Shown here: piece after piece, positions 61,997 to 64,000 of the stretch
Numbering within the stretch: position 1 is the stretch's first letter
Layout of the letters: each line of letters opens with the position of its first letter
Origin: Sphingopyxis sp. OAS728
GTDB taxonomy: Bacteria; Pseudomonadota; Alphaproteobacteria; Sphingomonadales; Sphingomonadaceae
Length of the DNA stretch: 64,000 bases
Direction of reading: 5' to 3'
Assembly (NCBI RefSeq): GCF_014873485.1
Contig: NZ_JADBDT010000001.1
Location: 310,001 to 374,000, forward strand
Translations under genes and position numbers: made by a program
The notes under the pieces: generated by a model
Databases searched by the model: none
What the model saw: the letters and a program-made list of their open reading frames with translations, nothing else
Told to the model about the DNA's origin: nothing

Positions 61997-64000
61997 GCGG
62001 CATCCTCCAGCGGCGGCATATTGTGGCCGAGCAGGCGCAGCACATCGGCGGCGCATTCGACCACATTGCTGCCGGGGCCATAGATGCCCTGCACCCCCGC
62101 ATCGCGGAGATATTGATAATCCTGCGGCGGGATGACGCCGCCCGCGATCACCTTGATGTCGCCGCGGCCCGCCTCCTTCAATTTGCCGATGAGTTCGGGG
62201 ATCAGCGTCTTGTGCCCTGCGGCGAGGCTCGACGCGCCGACGACATCGACGCCCGCGTCGAGCGCGAGCACGACGGTTTCCTCGGGGGTTTGGAACAGCG
62301 GGCCCGACACGACGTCGAAGCCCATGTCGCCGAATGCCGAAGCGATGACGTTCGCGCCGCGGTCGTGGCCGTCCTGCCCCATCTTCGCAACGAGCAATTT
62401 CGGTTTGCGCCCCATGCGGCGCTCGACTGCCTTCACGCCGTCGAGCACCTGCTGCCAGCGGTCGTCGCCTTCATAGGGGGCAGCATAGACGCCCTTCACC
62501 GGGGTCGGCTGGGTACCGTAGCGCTCGAAACTTTCTTCCATCGCCGACGAGATTTCGCCAAGTGTGGCGCGGGCGCGCGCCGCCTCGACCGCGTGCGCAA
62601 GAAGGTTGTTCTCGATCGACTGCTCGCCCGCCGCGGCATCGCGCAGCGCCTTGAGTGCTGCCTGGCACGCGGCCTCGTCGCGGTTCGCCTTGGTCTTGTT
62701 GATGCGCGCGACCTGCGCCTCGCGCACCTTGGTGTTGTCGACCTCGAGCGTCTCCAGCAGATCCTCGTCCTTCAGGCGATATTTGTTCACCCCGACGATG
62801 ACGTCGTCGCCGCGGTCGACGCGCGCCTGCCGTGCAGCGGCGGCGGTCTCGATCATCGCCTTGGGCCAGCCGGCGGCGACAGCCTTCGCCATGCCGCCTT
62901 CCTTCTCGACGCGCTCGATGATCTCCCATGCCTTGTCGACCAGTTCCTGCGTCAGCGCCTCGACATAATAGGAGCCGCCGAGCGGATCGACGACCTTGGT
63001 CATCCCCGTCTCTTCCTGGATGACGATCTGCGTGTTGCGCGCGATGCGGGCCGAGAAATCGGTCGGCAGCGCGATCGCTTCGTCGAGCGCGTTGGTGTGG
63101 AGCGACTGGGTGCCGCCGAGCATTGCCGCCATCGCCTCGATCGTCGTGCGCATGACGTTGTTATAGGGGTCCTGCTCGGTCAGCGAGACGCCCGACGTCT
63201 GGCAGTGGGTGCGCAGCATCTTGCTACGTTCGTCCTTGGCGCCGAGATTGGTCATCACGCGGTGCCACAGCACGCGCGCGGCGCGAAGCTTCGCGATTTC
63301 CATGAAGAAGTTCATGCCGATCGCGAAGAAGAAGGACAGGCGCCCGGCGAACTTGTCGATGTCGAGGCCGCTGGCGACGCCGTAGCGTACATATTCCGCG
63401 CCATCCGCAATCGTGAAGGCCAGCTCCTGCACCTGCGTCGCGCCGGCTTCCTGCATATGGTAGCCGGATATGGAGATGCTGTTGAACTTCGGCATCTCGC
63501 GCGATGTGTAGCCGAAAATGTCCGAGATGATCCGCATGCTCGGCTCGGGCGGGTAGATATAGGTGTTGCGGACCATGAACTCCTTGAGGATGTCGTTCTG
63601 GATGGTCCCGTCGAGCAATTTGCGCTCGACCCCCTGCTCCTCGCCCGCGACGATGAAGAAGGCGAGGATGGGGATCACCGCACCGTTCATCGTCATCGAC
63701 ACCGACATCTGGTCGAGCGGGATGCCGTCGAACAGGATCTTCATATCCTCGACGCTGTCGATCGCGACCCCCGCCTTGCCGACGTCGCCGACGACGCGCG
63801 GATGGTCGCTGTCATAGCCGCGGTGAGTCGCGAGGTCGAAGGCGACCGACAGGCCCTTCTGCCCCGCAGCGAGGTTGCGGCGATAGAAAGCGTTCGATTC
63901 CTCGGCGGTCGAGAAGCCCGCATATTGCCGGATCGTCCACGGTCGCCCCGCATACATCGACGCACGAACGCCGCGGGTGAAGGGCGCGAAGCCGGGCAGG
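61993..64000 (-). CDS. scpA: Methylmalonyl-CoA mutase, N-terminus cut by window edge
   Basis: The frame continues beyond base 64000; 668 residues are seen, beginning [29 protein letters not shown], and about 45 N-terminal residues are missing compared with the family. The TIM-barrel mutase domain and a C-terminal cobalamin domain are in one chain; the B12 histidine is in [12 protein letters not shown]. It converts (R)-methylmalonyl-CoA to succinyl-CoA. With pccA it forms the propionate pathway. A second start at ATG 63957 is internal and not accepted. Confidence 0.95.
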   Translation of the reverse strand, partial: LPGFAPFTRGVRASMYAGRPWTIRQYAGFSTAEESNAFYRRNLAAGQKGLSVAFDLATHRGYDSDHPRVVGDVGKAGVAIDSVEDMKILFDGIPLDQMSVSMTMNGAVIPILAFFIVAGEEQGVERKLLDGTIQNDILKEFMVRNTYIYPPEPSMRIISDIFGYTSREMPKFNSISISGYHMQEAGATQVQELAFTIADGAEYVRYGVASGLDIDKFAGRLSFFFAIGMNFFMEIAKLRAARVLWHRVMTNLGAKDERSKMLRTHCQTSGVSLTEQDPYNNVMRTTIEAMAAMLGGTQSLHTNALDEAIALPTDFSARIARNTQIVIQEETGMTKVVDPLGGSYYVEALTQELVDKAWEIIERVEKEGGMAKAVAAGWPKAMIETAAAARQARVDRGDDVIVGVNKYRLKDEDLLETLEVDNTKVREAQVARINKTKANRDEAACQAALKALRDAAAGEQSIENNLLAHAVEAARARATLGEISSAMEESFERYGTQPTPVKGVYAAPYEGDDRWQQVLDGVKAVERRMGRKPKLLVAKMGQDGHDRGANVIASAFGDMGFDVVSGPLFQTPEETVVLALDAGVDVVGASSLAAGHKTLIPELIGKLKEAGRGDIKVIAGGVIPPQDYQYLRDAGVQGIYGPGSNVVECAADVLRLLGHNMPPLEDAA

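Overview
The window is a gene-dense, high-GC chromosomal segment from an alphaproteobacterium, most likely a sphingomonad (Sphingopyxis or a close relative). This is judged from gene content and arrangement: a fused ispDF gene followed by dusB-ntrB-ntrC-ntrY-ntrX-hfq-hflX, an Hfq with two Sm domains in one chain, an archaeal-type prolyl-tRNA synthetase, a large TonB-dependent receptor and many acyl-CoA genes. No rRNA, CRISPR array, prophage or insertion sequence was seen. There is one tRNA, tRNA-Ser(UGA).

Layout. 1-2 kb: end of a COQ10/RatA-type START gene, then cinA-C and ispDF on the minus strand. 2.1-11.3 kb: dusB, the two nitrogen two-component systems NtrBC and NtrYX, tandem-domain hfq and hflX. 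11.3-20.4 kb, minus strand: mazG, a 58-residue membrane protein, an MBL hydrolase, tatD, metG, holB, tmk, a D,D-carboxypeptidase, rlpA and mltB, many overlapping by 1-17 nt. 20.5-32.5 kb: tRNA-Ser, then a beta-oxidation-type cluster: a hydrolase-like/flavin reductase fusion, a nitronate monooxygenase-like enzyme, five acyl-CoA dehydrogenase (ACAD) genes (one lacking the middle domain), a 17beta-HSD10-like SDR, a thiolase, a CaiB-type CoA-transferase and a crotonase. Two near-identical TTGACG-N4-CGTCAA palindromes stand in front of its first two plus-strand transcription units. 32.4-36.3 kb: a protein phosphatase, an amidohydrolase, and an overlapping sulfotransferase-like/class IV aminotransferase pair. 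36.3-40.1 kb: a minus-strand set of pyruvate dehydrogenase E2, an SH3-type secreted protein, lpd and a PAP2 phosphatase. 40.2-48.3 kb: a Usp protein, an XRE regulator facing a small membrane protein, rnr, envelope proteins, proS and phaR. 48.8-56.7 kb: a 1048-residue TonB-dependent receptor with a strong terminator, a SEL1-2OG dioxygenase, alr, an MFS transporter and a cyclase-family hydrolase, ending in a REP-like palindrome. 56.7-64 kb: MAPEG, then a tightly packed minus-strand run that reads scpA (cut by the window edge), a small secreted protein, bioB, two small envelope proteins, an unrecognised 103-residue protein, pccA and csaA.

How the genes work together. The last run joins methylmalonyl-CoA mutase, the biotinylated subunit of propionyl-CoA carboxylase and biotin synthase, so it would feed propionyl-CoA into succinyl-CoA. 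The 21-32 kb cluster would yield acetyl- and propionyl-CoA from a branched or cyclic acyl-CoA substrate that cannot be named from sequence. The most unusual items are the tandem Hfq, the NtrX without a GAFTGA loop, the middle-domain-less ACAD, the hydrolase/flavin reductase fusion, the sulfotransferase/aminotransferase pair that resembles a plant fusion protein, and the paired palindromic operators.
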